Shown one piece after another: positions 17,197 to 26,212 of a DNA stretch of 37,826 nucleotides (position 1 is the first letter of the stretch; each line of letters opens with the position of its first letter). Source of the DNA: Nitrospirae bacterium MYbin6 (GTDB lineage Bacteria; Nitrospirota; Thermodesulfovibrionia; Thermodesulfovibrionales; Magnetobacteriaceae); the NCBI GenBank assembly GCA_002753305.1, contig PEAC01000017.1:1-37826 (forward strand), in the 5' to 3' direction. The notes under the pieces were generated by a model. The model made no database searches and was not told the origin of the DNA. It worked only from the letters and a program-made list of their open reading frames with translations. The translations under genes and the position numbers were made by a program.

Positions 17197-17223
17197 AAGC
17201 CCCCTGCTCTATGCGGGGGGCTT
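17197..17223. terminator. Hairpin terminator shared by two convergent genes
   Basis: AAGCCCCC (17197-17204) pairs with GGGGGCTT (17216-17223) around an 11-nt loop, followed by TTAT. The stop codon of the restriction-modification gene (complement of 17209-17211) lies inside the loop. The hairpin can serve the phosphofructokinase transcript and, less well, the opposing one. Confidence 0.7.
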
Positions 17224-20200
17224 TATATCCAGTGGACACACCTCAATGGCGTCAAAGGCGGCGTCAATTTCCATCTGTAATTTAATTGTCTCGTGAATTG
17301 ATGTTACAATCCTGCAATAATTTTGTATCTCATCAAGCGGCAGCGCCCGTCCCTTTCTGTCCTTAAGCCATTTTTCGCAGACCTGATACCCGCCGATTTG
17401 ATATTTCCATACGTCCCCTGAGACTCCCTCAAAATACTGAGACTTGTTTATATAAACATATTTTGAGCTGTCGTCGTATATAAGTTTCTCGACCCTACAG
17501 TCTCCCATTCCCTGAAATCTTGATATCGGTGAGTTTAACTCCGGCGATTGAAGCAGATGCAGTTCAGCAAGCCTTTTGCCATACGCAGCCATTTGATCAA
17601 ATATCCCAACATCCCCTGTGAAAGGGATACGGGGGAAATCTCTCCTGAGAAATTCCGCATACTTTGTCCTGTATTTGTTGGAATATAGTACCGCGTAGAT
17701 GTAGTAGAAAATATCTTCGGGGGAAATATTCTTTTTGTATTGTATTACTAAGGCATCATATATAGATTGTTTAATGTTGGGGGCCTTCGATTCGCCTTCA
17801 ATATTATACATACCGTTTTTATCTATTGTAGAATAGATATAAAGAGGAAAAGTAAATCCATTGGTTGATGTCATAGGAGATAAGCAAGCGGCATCAGCAA
17901 TTTCCTGTGTAACGTAAGCGTGCCTGAATGCCTTACCTTTTGTAAGCCGTGAAGTAATCAATCCTATATTTGCCATCACCATATGTCTCATTACATTCCT
18001 GCGGGGTCTGCATATAAAGCCCCTTGACATATGTCTCATTACATCTTTTCGCGGCATACATATGAAGCCTCTGGACTTTCCTGTGTAATATGTATATCTA
18101 ACATCAAAAGGACGGTATAGAACAGGCGTAAGATTACTTCTGTCCAAGCCTCCCTCTATCAGGTCTTTTTGTGCAAGTTCAACCTTCCAATCTCTTGTGT
18201 CCTTACCTAAGTCATATGTTTGCCTTGCAAGTTCGGGGTCGAGCTTAGAGAAATTCAATACTGTCTGCCATACATCTTCCTTAGTCCATCCGATTGTAAG
18301 ATTGTCTCTTGCTGTGACAATACCTACGCTGTTAATGGGGAATATTTCGGTAATCTTCGGATATGTCTCATATAAGGCATAAAACCTCTCGTCTGTCGGA
18401 CAGAAATAATAATACCCGGACTTAGGGGTTATCTCCTGCCACTGAGTTGTCTTAATATCGTTGCCGCTAAGCCATGAATATTTTGATGCCCTGCTTCCCC
18501 ATAATTCAGCATGGGACACTGTTTTCTGAGTCCCTTTTTTCTTGATAAATATGGCCATGGCAACTCCCTGCTGAATATCGAAGACGTTTTCGTCTTTTGA
18601 ACCATCAGGATTTTTCTCTTTTTTCCTGTTGTTGCCGTGCAGATCTAAAATATATATATCATCGAAGCTCTGCATCAGGGATTGCCTCATACCTCTGAAA
18701 GTCGGGTTATCCAGATAGCTGTGGTTGGTAATAAACCCAAGTATTCCCTCACCGGCCTGCACGATTTTCCACTCTGCAAACCGGATGAACTTCACGTAAT
18801 CGTCCTGAAGCCACTTAGGATTTCTCTCATTCAAGGGTTTACCGTCAATTTTGTGATAAGCCTTTATCTCGTTTTTAATCCAATCCCCTATATTTGGCGA
18901 ATGTCCCGAATATGGCGGGTTGCCTAATATCACCAGAATGGGCTGCCTGCTTTTTATTTCGCCTGCCGCATGGGACTCTGCCGAAAGTGAGGCCATGAAT
19001 GGAAATTTAGTCTGCGCAAGTTCTTCCATCTCCAGCGTATTTGTGAGATATAGCTTTACCCTTTCGTCGTTTTTCAGTGTATAACCTAAACCTTCCAAAA
19101 TGAATGACATATTCAGATGGCCGACCGCGTATGGGGCCATCATCAGCTCAAAGGCATAGAAATCTTCAATTACGTGTCCTCTTATGAAACCTTCCCTGCC
19201 GCCGGCCCCCCATTTGGAGACGTATTCGGCAACTGCAATCTTCGCCGTCTCTGCCAGAAAGGTAAGGGTCCCCGCGGACGGGTCTAAGACTGTCACGTCT
19301 TTACTTGCAAATCCGTCGGGCTTATTGAATTTTTCCTTCAGAATAATATTTAGTGAACGAACGATATAAGAGACTACCGGCAGAGGGGTATAATAAACCC
19401 CTCGCATCTCCCTTGTCCCGGGGTCATACGCATACAGAAACGGTTCATAAAAGTGCATGAGAGGGTCTTTCCCCTTAAGTATATTCTTAACGTCCGTTAC
19501 CGCTAATACCTCCGATATGTCATCAAGAATCCATTCCATTTGCTGAGGAATGTCCTCCAGCGATATAAACCTGAATATATCCCTCAGTATGCCTATTGTC
19601 TTAGGGATATGGTCGTAAGCGAGCCTTCTGTTAAATCCGTTTTGCGCGCGCATCCTGGCGGCAAACAACCCATACGTAATGGTTTGGGCATAGAGGTCTG
19701 CGAATTCCCTTTCGGTGAGGCCGCTAATCAGGTATATTTTAAACGCCTCATAGAATCCATTTATGGAATATTCACTCCCTGATTGAGTTGCCTCCTTCAG
19801 TTCCTGCGTAATAACCTCGTCTCTCATAAAACGTGTCCTGCCGGCAAGCTCAATCGCCAGGCCCTCCGCATCATAAACCCTGGGCAGAGAAAACGAAAAA
19901 TACTTATCGAGCAGCATCATTAATTTCTCTTCATTTTCTACCGGAGGTACAGTCTTTAACTGATGAACGACAAATGGCCTGCAGACAGGGACTTTATCTG
20001 TTAATTCCTTATTTTTATAGAGCCTGAACTCCAGGAAGTTGGTCAAGATAACATTGGGGAATGTACTGAGGTATCTTTTTAGCTGATCTGTGTCCTCTGT
20101 TTTATCTAAATTATCGATTGAAGGGTGCTTGGCCTCAATATATCCTGTAATATGCTCTTTACCGTCCCATACCCTGAAATCGGGATTGCCGGCCTCGGTT

Positions 20201-20352
20201 TTTTTTGGATTACTCGTTATGCGAATGTCTCTCTTACCAGTGGAATCACAATATGCCTGCAACAAATCCGCAAGGATTGGATAAAAACTCTCCTCCCGTG
20301 CATCGCCGCGCAGGAGTGCCTCGGTTATATTTTTCAGATACTCACTTAACAT
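17209..20352 (-). CDS. Single-chain restriction-modification enzyme, N6-adenine methyltransferase (type ISP/IIG-like, no helicase)
   Basis: This 1047-residue protein has an N-terminal PD-(D/E)xK nuclease-like motif (PDF at 57-59, ExK in YIEAKHP at 73-75) and a helical linker. A gamma-class N6-adenine methylase follows, with motif I DPSAG (357-361) and motif IV NPPY (478-481). The C-terminal specificity region matches the proteins annotated as type ISP (for example KWLQDDYVKFIRFAEWKI, NHSYLDNPTFRGMRQSLMQ). No helicase motifs are present, so it is better called IIG-like. A 16-residue in-frame duplication lies near residues 760-791. ATG 20352 is chosen because AGGGCAGG and a promoter precede it. 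The frame is open further upstream, but those codons would overlap the divergent gene. It probably restricts foreign DNA. Confidence 0.85.
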   Translation of the reverse strand: MLSEYLKNITEALLRGDAREESFYPILADLLQAYCDSTGKRDIRITSNPKKTEAGNPDFRVWDGKEHITGYIEAKHPSIDNLDKTEDTDQLKRYLSTFPNVILTNFLEFRLYKNKELTDKVPVCRPFVVHQLKTVPPVENEEKLMMLLDKYFSFSLPRVYDAEGLAIELAGRTRFMRDEVITQELKEATQSGSEYSINGFYEAFKIYLISGLTEREFADLYAQTITYGLFAARMRAQNGFNRRLAYDHIPKTIGILRDIFRFISLEDIPQQMEWILDDISEVLAVTDVKNILKGKDPLMHFYEPFLYAYDPGTREMRGVYYTPLPVVSYIVRSLNIILKEKFNKPDGFASKDVTVLDPSAGTLTFLAETAKIAVAEYVSKWGAGGREGFIRGHVIEDFYAFELMMAPYAVGHLNMSFILEGLGYTLKNDERVKLYLTNTLEMEELAQTKFPFMASLSAESHAAGEIKSRQPILVILGNPPYSGHSPNIGDWIKNEIKAYHKIDGKPLNERNPKWLQDDYVKFIRFAEWKIVQAGEGILGFITNHSYLDNPTFRGMRQSLMQSFDDIYILDLHGNNRKKEKNPDGSKDENVFDIQQGVAMAIFIKKKGTQKTVSHAELWGSRASKYSWLSGNDIKTTQWQEITPKSGYYYFCPTDERFYALYETYPKITEIFPINSVGIVTARDNLTIGWTKEDVWQTVLNFSKLDPELARQTYDLGKDTRDWKVELAQKDLIEGGLDRSNLTPVLYRPFDVRYTYYTGKSRGFICMPRKDVMRHMSRGFICRPRRNVMRHMVMANIGLITSRLTKGKAFRHAYVTQEIADAACLSPMTSTNGFTFPLYIYSTIDKNGMYNIEGESKAPNIKQSIYDALVIQYKKNISPEDIFYYIYAVLYSNKYRTKYAEFLRRDFPRIPFTGDVGIFDQMAAYGKRLAELHLLQSPELNSPISRFQGMGDCRVEKLIYDDSSKYVYINKSQYFEGVSGDVWKYQIGGYQVCEKWLKDRKGRALPLDEIQNYCRIVTSIHETIKLQMEIDAAFDAIEVCPLDIKPPA
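17980..18075 (-). repeat. 48-bp tandem in-frame duplication within the R-M gene
   Basis: Two 48-bp copies (17980-18027 and 18028-18075) share catatgtctcattacat and encode SRGFICMPRKDVMRHM followed by SRGFICRPRRNVMRHM. Relatives as I recall them have a single copy of this motif. Confidence 0.85.
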
Positions 20353-20362
20353 GCCTGCCCTT

Positions 20363-20391
20363 AGTATAAACCATTTGTATTGATAAATAAA
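20363..20391 (-). promoter_or_regulatory. Promoter of the restriction-modification gene
   Basis: On the minus strand, TTTATT (complement of 20386-20391), a 17-bp spacer and TATACT (complement of 20363-20368) lie just upstream of the ATG at 20352. They place the transcription start a few bases before the start codon, and AGGGCAGG lies in this short space. Confidence 0.5.
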
Positions 20392-20434
20392 AATCGGCGG
20401 CCATCGGGATGCCGCGGTTCTTAACATATATAGC

Positions 20435-20463
20435 TTTACAGATGCACTAAAATATGCTAATAT
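20435..20463 (+). promoter_or_regulatory. Promoter of the secreted glycosidase-like gene
   Basis: TTTACA (20435-20440), a 17-bp spacer and TAATAT (20458-20463) precede the gene at 20492, with CGGAGGA before the ATG. It faces away from the restriction-modification promoter in the same 139-bp gap. Confidence 0.55.
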
Positions 20464-20491
20464 AACAATAGCTGAGGACGGAGGAACCCTG

Positions 20492-22057
20492 ATGAAAAAT
20501 TTGTTGTCTACACTGCTGATATTAACACTCTTTATTGTCACACCTATACCGGCGGCATTTGCGGAGCCTCTGCCTTCGTCGCCTTTTTTCAATGAAATCC
20601 CTGCTAAAATTGCCGAGTTCAAAGACCTCTACTCAAGGCAGACAGACAAGGAAAAAATAAAAAAAGCCCGTGAAATTGACGAAAAATCGCGAGAGGCCTT
20701 CTCACAAGGACGCCATGAGCTGACACTTCGGCTGCTTAACGCCGGTATTGCTTACCTTAAGGCCAACACCAATTTCGACATAGACGCCCTCATGCAGGCT
20801 GCCCCCCCTACTGCACCCCTCAGAGGAAAGGGAACCCCCCAGTACGCAGATTCCCCTTTTGGAATCCTTGGCCCCTATGAATACTGGATGAACTCCAGTG
20901 AGGTGGTTACCAAGGAGGAGATAAACAAATTGCTTTCCGACGTTGGCGCAAAGTGGGTTCAGGAGATGCCCTTTGAACTGAAAAATCTCTCTGACGATAT
21001 AAATATATACACAAGGGTCGGCACATTCCCTGGGATTGCCCCGCCAAATATTGAATATTCCCGCTATCTGCCGCTCCTGAAAAATCAAATCGCATCGTTA
21101 AAAGGCAGGGCTAAGTACTATGAGATTGACACAGAGCCTCTGGGAAGGTTCTCTGGCTGGTCCGGTGCCCCAGGCAAATATGCCGAATTTCTGAAAAAAT
21201 CCTATGAAGTAATAAAGGCAGAGTGTCCCGATTGCTATGTCGTACTTGGAGGCCTGCCCGGTGCGGGCGTTACAGTCTCCTCAAGAGACCCTAACAGCAG
21301 ATTTTTAGTTTCTATATTAAACGATAACGCAAGCAAATATTTTGATGTCTTTGCATTAAAACAGCATTTCCACTCTCTGAAGGATTACAGGATTATCAAG
21401 ACCCGCATGGATGTCTACGGAAAAATACTCTCAGATTATGGCGTCAACACCGGTAAAATGCCTGTTTTTCTGGAGACTGCCGTCCATGACGGCAACCCAC
21501 AATCGCCGATGTTCAAACTCCCCCCTCAGACTGAGGCAGAACAGGCCATCGGGGTAGTCAAGACCTATGTCTATGCCCTTTCTATCGGGGTAACAAAGAT
21601 CTACTGGAACGGCATTATGGAGCTTTATAAATTCGGTGGAAGCCCGGGCGACCCATTCAACTTCTATGCCCTTGCCAACAACAAAAAAAACGACGGCAAT
21701 TCGCATAAAAAACTTGCCTACTATACCTATAAAAAAATGGTTGAAACCCTGGACGGTTCAGACTGGAAAAATATCAAGGTTCTAAAGGACTCCGATGGGG
21801 TGTTCGTGTGCAGATTCTCAAAAAACGGCAAGTACGTCTGGGTACTCTGGAATGATAACCCGGACACTAAGGCCTTAACTTTAAATGCTGCAGACCTTAC
21901 CAAGCTGAAAATAACGGCCTCCGTGCCGAAGGCATCCTCCGGGGTGCAGGTATCTGACTACAGTACCGCATTTGTAACCTCAACCGTTGCCACAAAGGCC
22001 GGAGATTTTACCGTCGATGCAGGCGTAGTGCCCGTTTACATCGAAGAAGGCCAATGA
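20492..22057 (+). CDS. Secreted glycoside-hydrolase-fold (clan GH-A-like) protein
   Basis: This 521-residue protein has a signal peptide (about residues 1-24, ending PAAFA). A TIM-barrel glycosidase-like domain follows. The segment YYEIDTEPLGRFSGW (Glu215) sits where GH-A enzymes have the acid/base Glu (usually NEP), and MPVFLETAVHDG (Glu328) sits where the nucleophile Glu lies. A C-terminal beta-rich part (about 430-521) is typical of GH39-like proteins. The change from NEP to TEP makes activity uncertain. The start is set by GGAGGA 6 bases before the ATG. The next gene, 48 bp downstream, is an O-antigen ligase-like protein, so a role in trimming or handling an exported polysaccharide is a reasonable inference. 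Confidence 0.65.
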   Translation: MKNLLSTLLILTLFIVTPIPAAFAEPLPSSPFFNEIPAKIAEFKDLYSRQTDKEKIKKAREIDEKSREAFSQGRHELTLRLLNAGIAYLKANTNFDIDALMQAAPPTAPLRGKGTPQYADSPFGILGPYEYWMNSSEVVTKEEINKLLSDVGAKWVQEMPFELKNLSDDINIYTRVGTFPGIAPPNIEYSRYLPLLKNQIASLKGRAKYYEIDTEPLGRFSGWSGAPGKYAEFLKKSYEVIKAECPDCYVVLGGLPGAGVTVSSRDPNSRFLVSILNDNASKYFDVFALKQHFHSLKDYRIIKTRMDVYGKILSDYGVNTGKMPVFLETAVHDGNPQSPMFKLPPQTEAEQAIGVVKTYVYALSIGVTKIYWNGIMELYKFGGSPGDPFNFYALANNKKNDGNSHKKLAYYTYKKMVETLDGSDWKNIKVLKDSDGVFVCRFSKNGKYVWVLWNDNPDTKALTLNAADLTKLKITASVPKASSGVQVSDYSTAFVTSTVATKAGDFTVDAGVVPVYIEEGQ

Positions 22058-22104
22058 GTCTCGTAGACGAAAACTTCACGGGCATGTGAGAGGGCCTTAT
22101 CTGA

Positions 22105-23574
22105 ATGTCCACATATGTTGCCGGCAAGAACCTGGCCGTCTTGTTTTTTTATCTGTTTTGTAACGCGGCGCTATGCGCACTGTATCCGTTTTATATAGTC
22201 TTTGGGGTTAATCTTCTCCTGATTTTGTCATTTGTTTTTTCCATTAAACCAGCGTGGGGAGTTTATTTTCTGATATTTCTGGTACCGATCTCAAGAGACA
22301 GCATATACTTTGCGTTTACCGGGGCATGGAATTTTCAGATAAACGATGCGTACACAAACCTGATACCGGTGTTTACCCCCGTTTTTATATTTACGTGTAT
22401 TGGGTTTCTCCTTCACAAGGGGGCCTCGTTACGGATGTCAACAGCGCGAAACCCCGCAAATGTACTGTTTCTCTCGATGGCGGTTTATGCCGCGTTTACA
22501 CTGTTTTGGTCTGATAACCTGCCGCATGGCCTGTTTCAGTATTGCTATCTGGTGTCGAATATTGTGTTGCTTGGCATAGTTGTTTCCTCCGCGGCCAATG
22601 AGCAAACTCACAGAAAAATAATGTGGTGCCTGCTATTGTCATGCCTGCTTCAGGCCGTGTTGTCATATGTATTTCGATTCATGGAGACGTCGATTTTTGA
22701 GCGCGAGTTTATTGGAGACGTAATCGTTGGGGTGCGAAATTATGGTGGGCTTATCCTCTCTGCCGATGGCTCTCCGGTACAGGCCCACGGGCTTCAGGAG
22801 GCACATGAGACGTCCATGCTGATGAATATTTTTATGGGGGTTGCGGCCGGACTTTTTTTGACCGAAAAATCAAGAGGGAAAAGAGTGTTTTTGGCCTTTT
22901 GCTTTATCGCCGGCCTGTCCGTGCTGATAGGGACTGAAAGCCGGGCGGGGGCCGCGGCATTTATCGCAATGGGCTTGTTTTTTTTATTTTTCTACCAAAA
23001 AACCTCGAAGGCCCTTGTGCGCAGCGCCGTGATATTTCTGGCATTTGCCTTAGTCTTTTACGTGGTTGAGCAGAAGGCATTCTCAGCCCTGGCAGGCAAA
23101 GAAGAGACTGTGATGAGACTCCTGATGCTTGGACAAAAGGCTATAGATACGGGTGATGTCATCGACCCGGGGTTGTCGGTAAAGGAGGGCTCAGGCCCGG
23201 GCAGAAGGACTATCTGGGGCACCGGGCTATCCGGTTTGTCCGGCATGTGGCCCGTTGGCCTTGGCATCGGCAACTATAAGTATCACTACAAGATACCTCA
23301 CGCGCATAGCGTACCGCTTTCCTTATTCTTCGATTTCGGATTGATTGGGTTGTTATTGTTTGCGTCAATTCTCTATGCGATAGCTAAATATTATCTGAAC
23401 ATAGTTAAGTTGCAGCATACATACTTGCAGATAATGTCATTGTGTCTTATGTCCACACTTGTGGCCGTAGTGGTTCAGGGATGCTTTGATTTTGACTATA
23501 CCTACCCCATTATATGGCTATTTGGCAGCATTTTATTTTCAACGTTACTTTTAACGAACAAGCCACTGGTATAA
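22105..23574 (+). CDS. O-antigen ligase/polymerase-like membrane protein (Wzy/WaaL type)
   Basis: This 489-residue protein has about 11-12 hydrophobic segments and one large outer loop (about 320-400) that ends in GLGIGNYKYHYKIPHAHSVP and LSLFFDFGLIGLLLF. This is the pattern of the Wzy_C/O-antigen ligase family, where a conserved His and nearby Arg act in transferring a lipid-linked glycan. GAGAGGG lies about 10 bases before the ATG. It probably forms an operon with the secreted glycosidase-like gene and converges on the LD-carboxypeptidase gene with only 6 bp between their stops. Ligase and polymerase cannot be separated from sequence alone. Confidence 0.75.
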   Translation: MSTYVAGKNLAVLFFYLFCNAALCALYPFYIVFGVNLLLILSFVFSIKPAWGVYFLIFLVPISRDSIYFAFTGAWNFQINDAYTNLIPVFTPVFIFTCIGFLLHKGASLRMSTARNPANVLFLSMAVYAAFTLFWSDNLPHGLFQYCYLVSNIVLLGIVVSSAANEQTHRKIMWCLLLSCLLQAVLSYVFRFMETSIFEREFIGDVIVGVRNYGGLILSADGSPVQAHGLQEAHETSMLMNIFMGVAAGLFLTEKSRGKRVFLAFCFIAGLSVLIGTESRAGAAAFIAMGLFFLFFYQKTSKALVRSAVIFLAFALVFYVVEQKAFSALAGKEETVMRLLMLGQKAIDTGDVIDPGLSVKEGSGPGRRTIWGTGLSGLSGMWPVGLGIGNYKYHYKIPHAHSVPLSLFFDFGLIGLLLFASILYAIAKYYLNIVKLQHTYLQIMSLCLMSTLVAVVVQGCFDFDYTYPIIWLFGSILFSTLLLTNKPLV

Positions 23575-23580
23575 GCCCTT

Positions 23581-24522
23581 TTACTTCACGCACTGGCCAA
23601 GAATGGCGATTTTCTTATCGTTTGCATCCATCTCCACACGGACTCCTATCGGGAGTACGGTGTTTGGCGTGTTATGCCCGAAATCATTGATCTTTAGAAT
23701 CGGAAAACCATACATGTCCGTAAATTCACAAAGAATATCTTCCATTTGCAGCTCATCGGGAAACTCCACCTGCATACTGTAGATGAATCCCACGATAACG
23801 CCTTTGATCTTATTGAATATGCCAAGGGCCTTTAACTCATTGAAGTAGGTTACGCACTGGTCTTCGGTTATGCGAAGCGCCTCAAGCACTAAGATGGCAT
23901 CCTGAAAATCAGGACAAAATTCCGTCTTCATAATTTTTAGCAGGCAGCGAATATTCCCGCCCAAGAGCGTGCCCGAGGCCTTGCCTGGCCTTACCGTCTT
24001 ACGCTGGCGTGCCTTTTTAAGCTCACCGATTTTACTGTTGACAAGCCTGTCCATAAACTCCTTTTTCCCGTAATCGGGCGGGGAGGGTACTTCTAGCATG
24101 GGATATTTGCCGAAACAATATCTCACGTCGCTCCCGTGAAACACCACCATGGAGGTCTTTCTGTGTATGGCGTTTAACGTAACGGTGGCATCGCTCAGGC
24201 CCATGAATATCTTAGGGTTTTCGGCGATGTCGTCCCATTTCAGATAGGGAAGCAGGTGTTGCGCGCTGTCACCGCCTTGCGTGGATATAATGGCAGTTAT
24301 ATTTTTATTTATGAAGAATTCGTTTATATCCATTGCCCTGGCCCAGGGGTCGGAGGAATATATGTTTTTTCCTGCTTCAACTTTAAATCCCATATTTTTC
24401 AGGAACTGTATGCCTTTTTCCAACTCCTCCAGATGGAGCTTCCCTGTAACGGGATCAGAGGGGGAGACAATCCCTATTGTATCACCGGTTCTCAGCCTTT
24501 CAGGCAACACAAGTGCGCTCAT
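23581..24522 (-). CDS. LD-carboxypeptidase family (peptidase S66)
   Basis: This 313-residue protein starts with DTIGIVSPSDPV. The segment STQGGDSAQHLLPYL sits at the first S66 motif, and FMGLSDATVTLNA carries the nucleophile Ser of the GxSD motif. LVLEALRITEDQ and DFGHNTPNTVLPIG provide the Glu and His of the Ser-Glu-His triad. Family members remove D-Ala from muropeptide tetrapeptides in peptidoglycan recycling, or resist microcin C. No signal peptide is visible, so it is probably cytoplasmic. The ATG overlaps the stop of the DsrE-like gene (ATGA). It is the last gene of the leuC-to-carboxypeptidase run. Confidence 0.85.
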   Translation of the reverse strand: MSALVLPERLRTGDTIGIVSPSDPVTGKLHLEELEKGIQFLKNMGFKVEAGKNIYSSDPWARAMDINEFFINKNITAIISTQGGDSAQHLLPYLKWDDIAENPKIFMGLSDATVTLNAIHRKTSMVVFHGSDVRYCFGKYPMLEVPSPPDYGKKEFMDRLVNSKIGELKKARQRKTVRPGKASGTLLGGNIRCLLKIMKTEFCPDFQDAILVLEALRITEDQCVTYFNELKALGIFNKIKGVIVGFIYSMQVEFPDELQMEDILCEFTDMYGFPILKINDFGHNTPNTVLPIGVRVEMDANDKKIAILGQCVK

Positions 24523-24875
24523 GGCTTAACGTACGCAAAGCCTTCGCCCTGGCTCCTGATTATCTCGGTTATACCGGCGGGGACTACCTTGATAAACGGC
24601 GGCAGCGCCTCCTCAGTCAGGCATACGTCGGCGCCTGAACACATTTTTTTCAGCGAATTCCGGCATGCTAAAAACACTGTCCCATCGGCGGCAAGTAACT
24701 TCATCGCCTCAAGTCGCGCCGCGTCACTATAGGCGGCCACAGAGGGGCCGTTTGCAAGGAGCTTTATCTGGACACCGTCGCGCCCCACATCCTTTATCAG
24801 ATTCGTTATGTTGCCAAGTGCCGTATCCCACCTTTCCATCTCGTTGACATGAAACAGAACCTTTAATATGCCCAT
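24519..24875 (-). CDS. DsrE/DsrF-like family protein
   Basis: This small 118-residue protein has a Rossmann-like pattern: LKVLFHVNE at the N-terminus, VQIKLLANGPSVAAY in the middle and TVFLACRNSLKKMCSGAD near residue 75. This is the COG1416-type DsrE-like family, relatives of sulfur-carrier subunits. Cys71 in the FLACRNSL region aligns with the position that is the reactive Cys in sulfurtransferases of the group. Specific sulfur transfer is not shown. It begins 16 bp after der and overlaps the downstream carboxypeptidase start by 4 bp. Confidence 0.75.
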   Translation of the reverse strand: MGILKVLFHVNEMERWDTALGNITNLIKDVGRDGVQIKLLANGPSVAAYSDAARLEAMKLLAADGTVFLACRNSLKKMCSGADVCLTEEALPPFIKVVPAGITEIIRSQGEGFAYVKP

Positions 24876-24891
24876 TTTAAATCTCCCTGTC

Positions 24892-26202
24892 TCACCAGTT
24901 TCTTTTCTTTATATACACCCGTATGGGCGTACCATTAAACGGATAACCCTGGCGTATCAGTTTCTCGATATATCTCATGTGATTGCCCTTTATGGCATCG
25001 GGATAGTTCAGGAAGACCGCGAACTGGGGCGGTTCCTTATCCACCTGGGATATATAGAACACCTTTGTCTGCTTGCCCTTGTATGGAGGCAGCTGCTTAT
25101 TCAGCGTCTCTACGTACCTGTTAAGAATACCTGTGGTTATGCGTTTTTTTCTCTCTCTCACTATCTCGTTTACCATGGGAAATATTTTAGTAATCCTCTT
25201 TTTAAAAAGCCCCGATATTGTAAGCATAGGGGCATAGTACGCGAAGGCAAACTCCTTCTCCACCGAGTCCATGAACTGGCGGTAGGCCTCGTCGGGGGCG
25301 TCTATGGCGTCCCACTTGTTTATGGCCAGGATGAGACCCTTGCCGGAGCGGTCAATCAGGCTGACAAGTTTCTTGTCCTGCTCGACGATTCCCTCTGTGG
25401 CGTCAATTAAAAACACCACCACATCGGCCCTTTCAATGCTTCTTATTGCGCGCACGACGGAAAACCTCTCGAGGTCTTCCACGACATTGGGTTTCTTTCT
25501 TATTCCTGCGGTGTCAATGAGGACGTATTTTTTCCCGTAGTATGTGCATATACTGTCGACGGAGTCCCGCGTTGTGCCGCTTATTGGACTGACGAGCATC
25601 TTTTCTTTTCCCAGCAGTGTGTTAACCAGGGTGGATTTCCCTACGTTAGGGCGGCCGACAATTGCTATTTTGGGGAGATCGGCAATGAGGCTGCCCACCT
25701 CTGCATCTTGTTTAAATCGACCCACTACCTCGTCCATAAGCTCATCGAATCCGAGTCCGCCCTCTGCCGATACGGGAAGCACCGTGCCTCCCAGGCTATA
25801 GAAATCCGTCATCTTTGGTTCGGCCTTTTGGTTGTCTACCTTGTTCACTACCCAGAGGACTTCCTTGTTGTATTTCCTGACGAGTGAGAGAAGCTCAAGG
25901 TCTCCGGGCGTTAGTCCCTCTTTGGCGTCAAACAGCTGAATTACCACATCGGCCTCTTCTATACCCATCAGGGCGTGCCTTCTCACCCCGGCCAGGATTT
26001 CGTCATCAGTGCCGGCGAAAAACCCACCCGTGTCAATGGTGATAAAATTACGGCCTTCCCATGTGGCCTCGCCGTAAATTCTGTCTCTGGTAACGCCTGG
26101 TTCATCTTTGACGATTGCCTTTCGCCCACCCGTAATTCTATTAAACAGGGTGGATTTCCCTACATTTTGCCTGCCAACAATGACGACTATCGGTCTGGAC
26201 AT
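24892..26202 (-). CDS. der: Ribosome-assembly GTPase Der (EngA)
   Basis: This 436-residue protein has two tandem GTPase domains, which is diagnostic of Der: GRQNVGKST with DTGG near the N-terminus, and GRPNVGKST with DTAG and NKWD in the second. A C-terminal KH-like domain follows (ends TPIRVYIKKRNW). Der acts in maturation of the 50S subunit. ATG 26202 is chosen because AAAGGA lies just upstream and MSRPIVVIVG is the usual start. The frame is open for nine more codons, but that extension would overlap the RidA-family gene. The RidA-family stop lies 10 bp upstream, so the genes are cotranscribed. Confidence 0.95.
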   Translation of the reverse strand: MSRPIVVIVGRQNVGKSTLFNRITGGRKAIVKDEPGVTRDRIYGEATWEGRNFITIDTGGFFAGTDDEILAGVRRHALMGIEEADVVIQLFDAKEGLTPGDLELLSLVRKYNKEVLWVVNKVDNQKAEPKMTDFYSLGGTVLPVSAEGGLGFDELMDEVVGRFKQDAEVGSLIADLPKIAIVGRPNVGKSTLVNTLLGKEKMLVSPISGTTRDSVDSICTYYGKKYVLIDTAGIRKKPNVVEDLERFSVVRAIRSIERADVVVFLIDATEGIVEQDKKLVSLIDRSGKGLILAINKWDAIDAPDEAYRQFMDSVEKEFAFAYYAPMLTISGLFKKRITKIFPMVNEIVRERKKRITTGILNRYVETLNKQLPPYKGKQTKVFYISQVDKEPPQFAVFLNYPDAIKGNHMRYIEKLIRQGYPFNGTPIRVYIKKRNW

Positions 26203-26212
26203 AAGTCCTTTT

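Noticed and set aside
20353..20622. 90-codon N-terminal extension of the restriction-modification protein
   Set aside because: The extension would overlap the divergent secreted-protein gene and run through both promoters. ATG 20352 has a ribosome-binding site and promoter.
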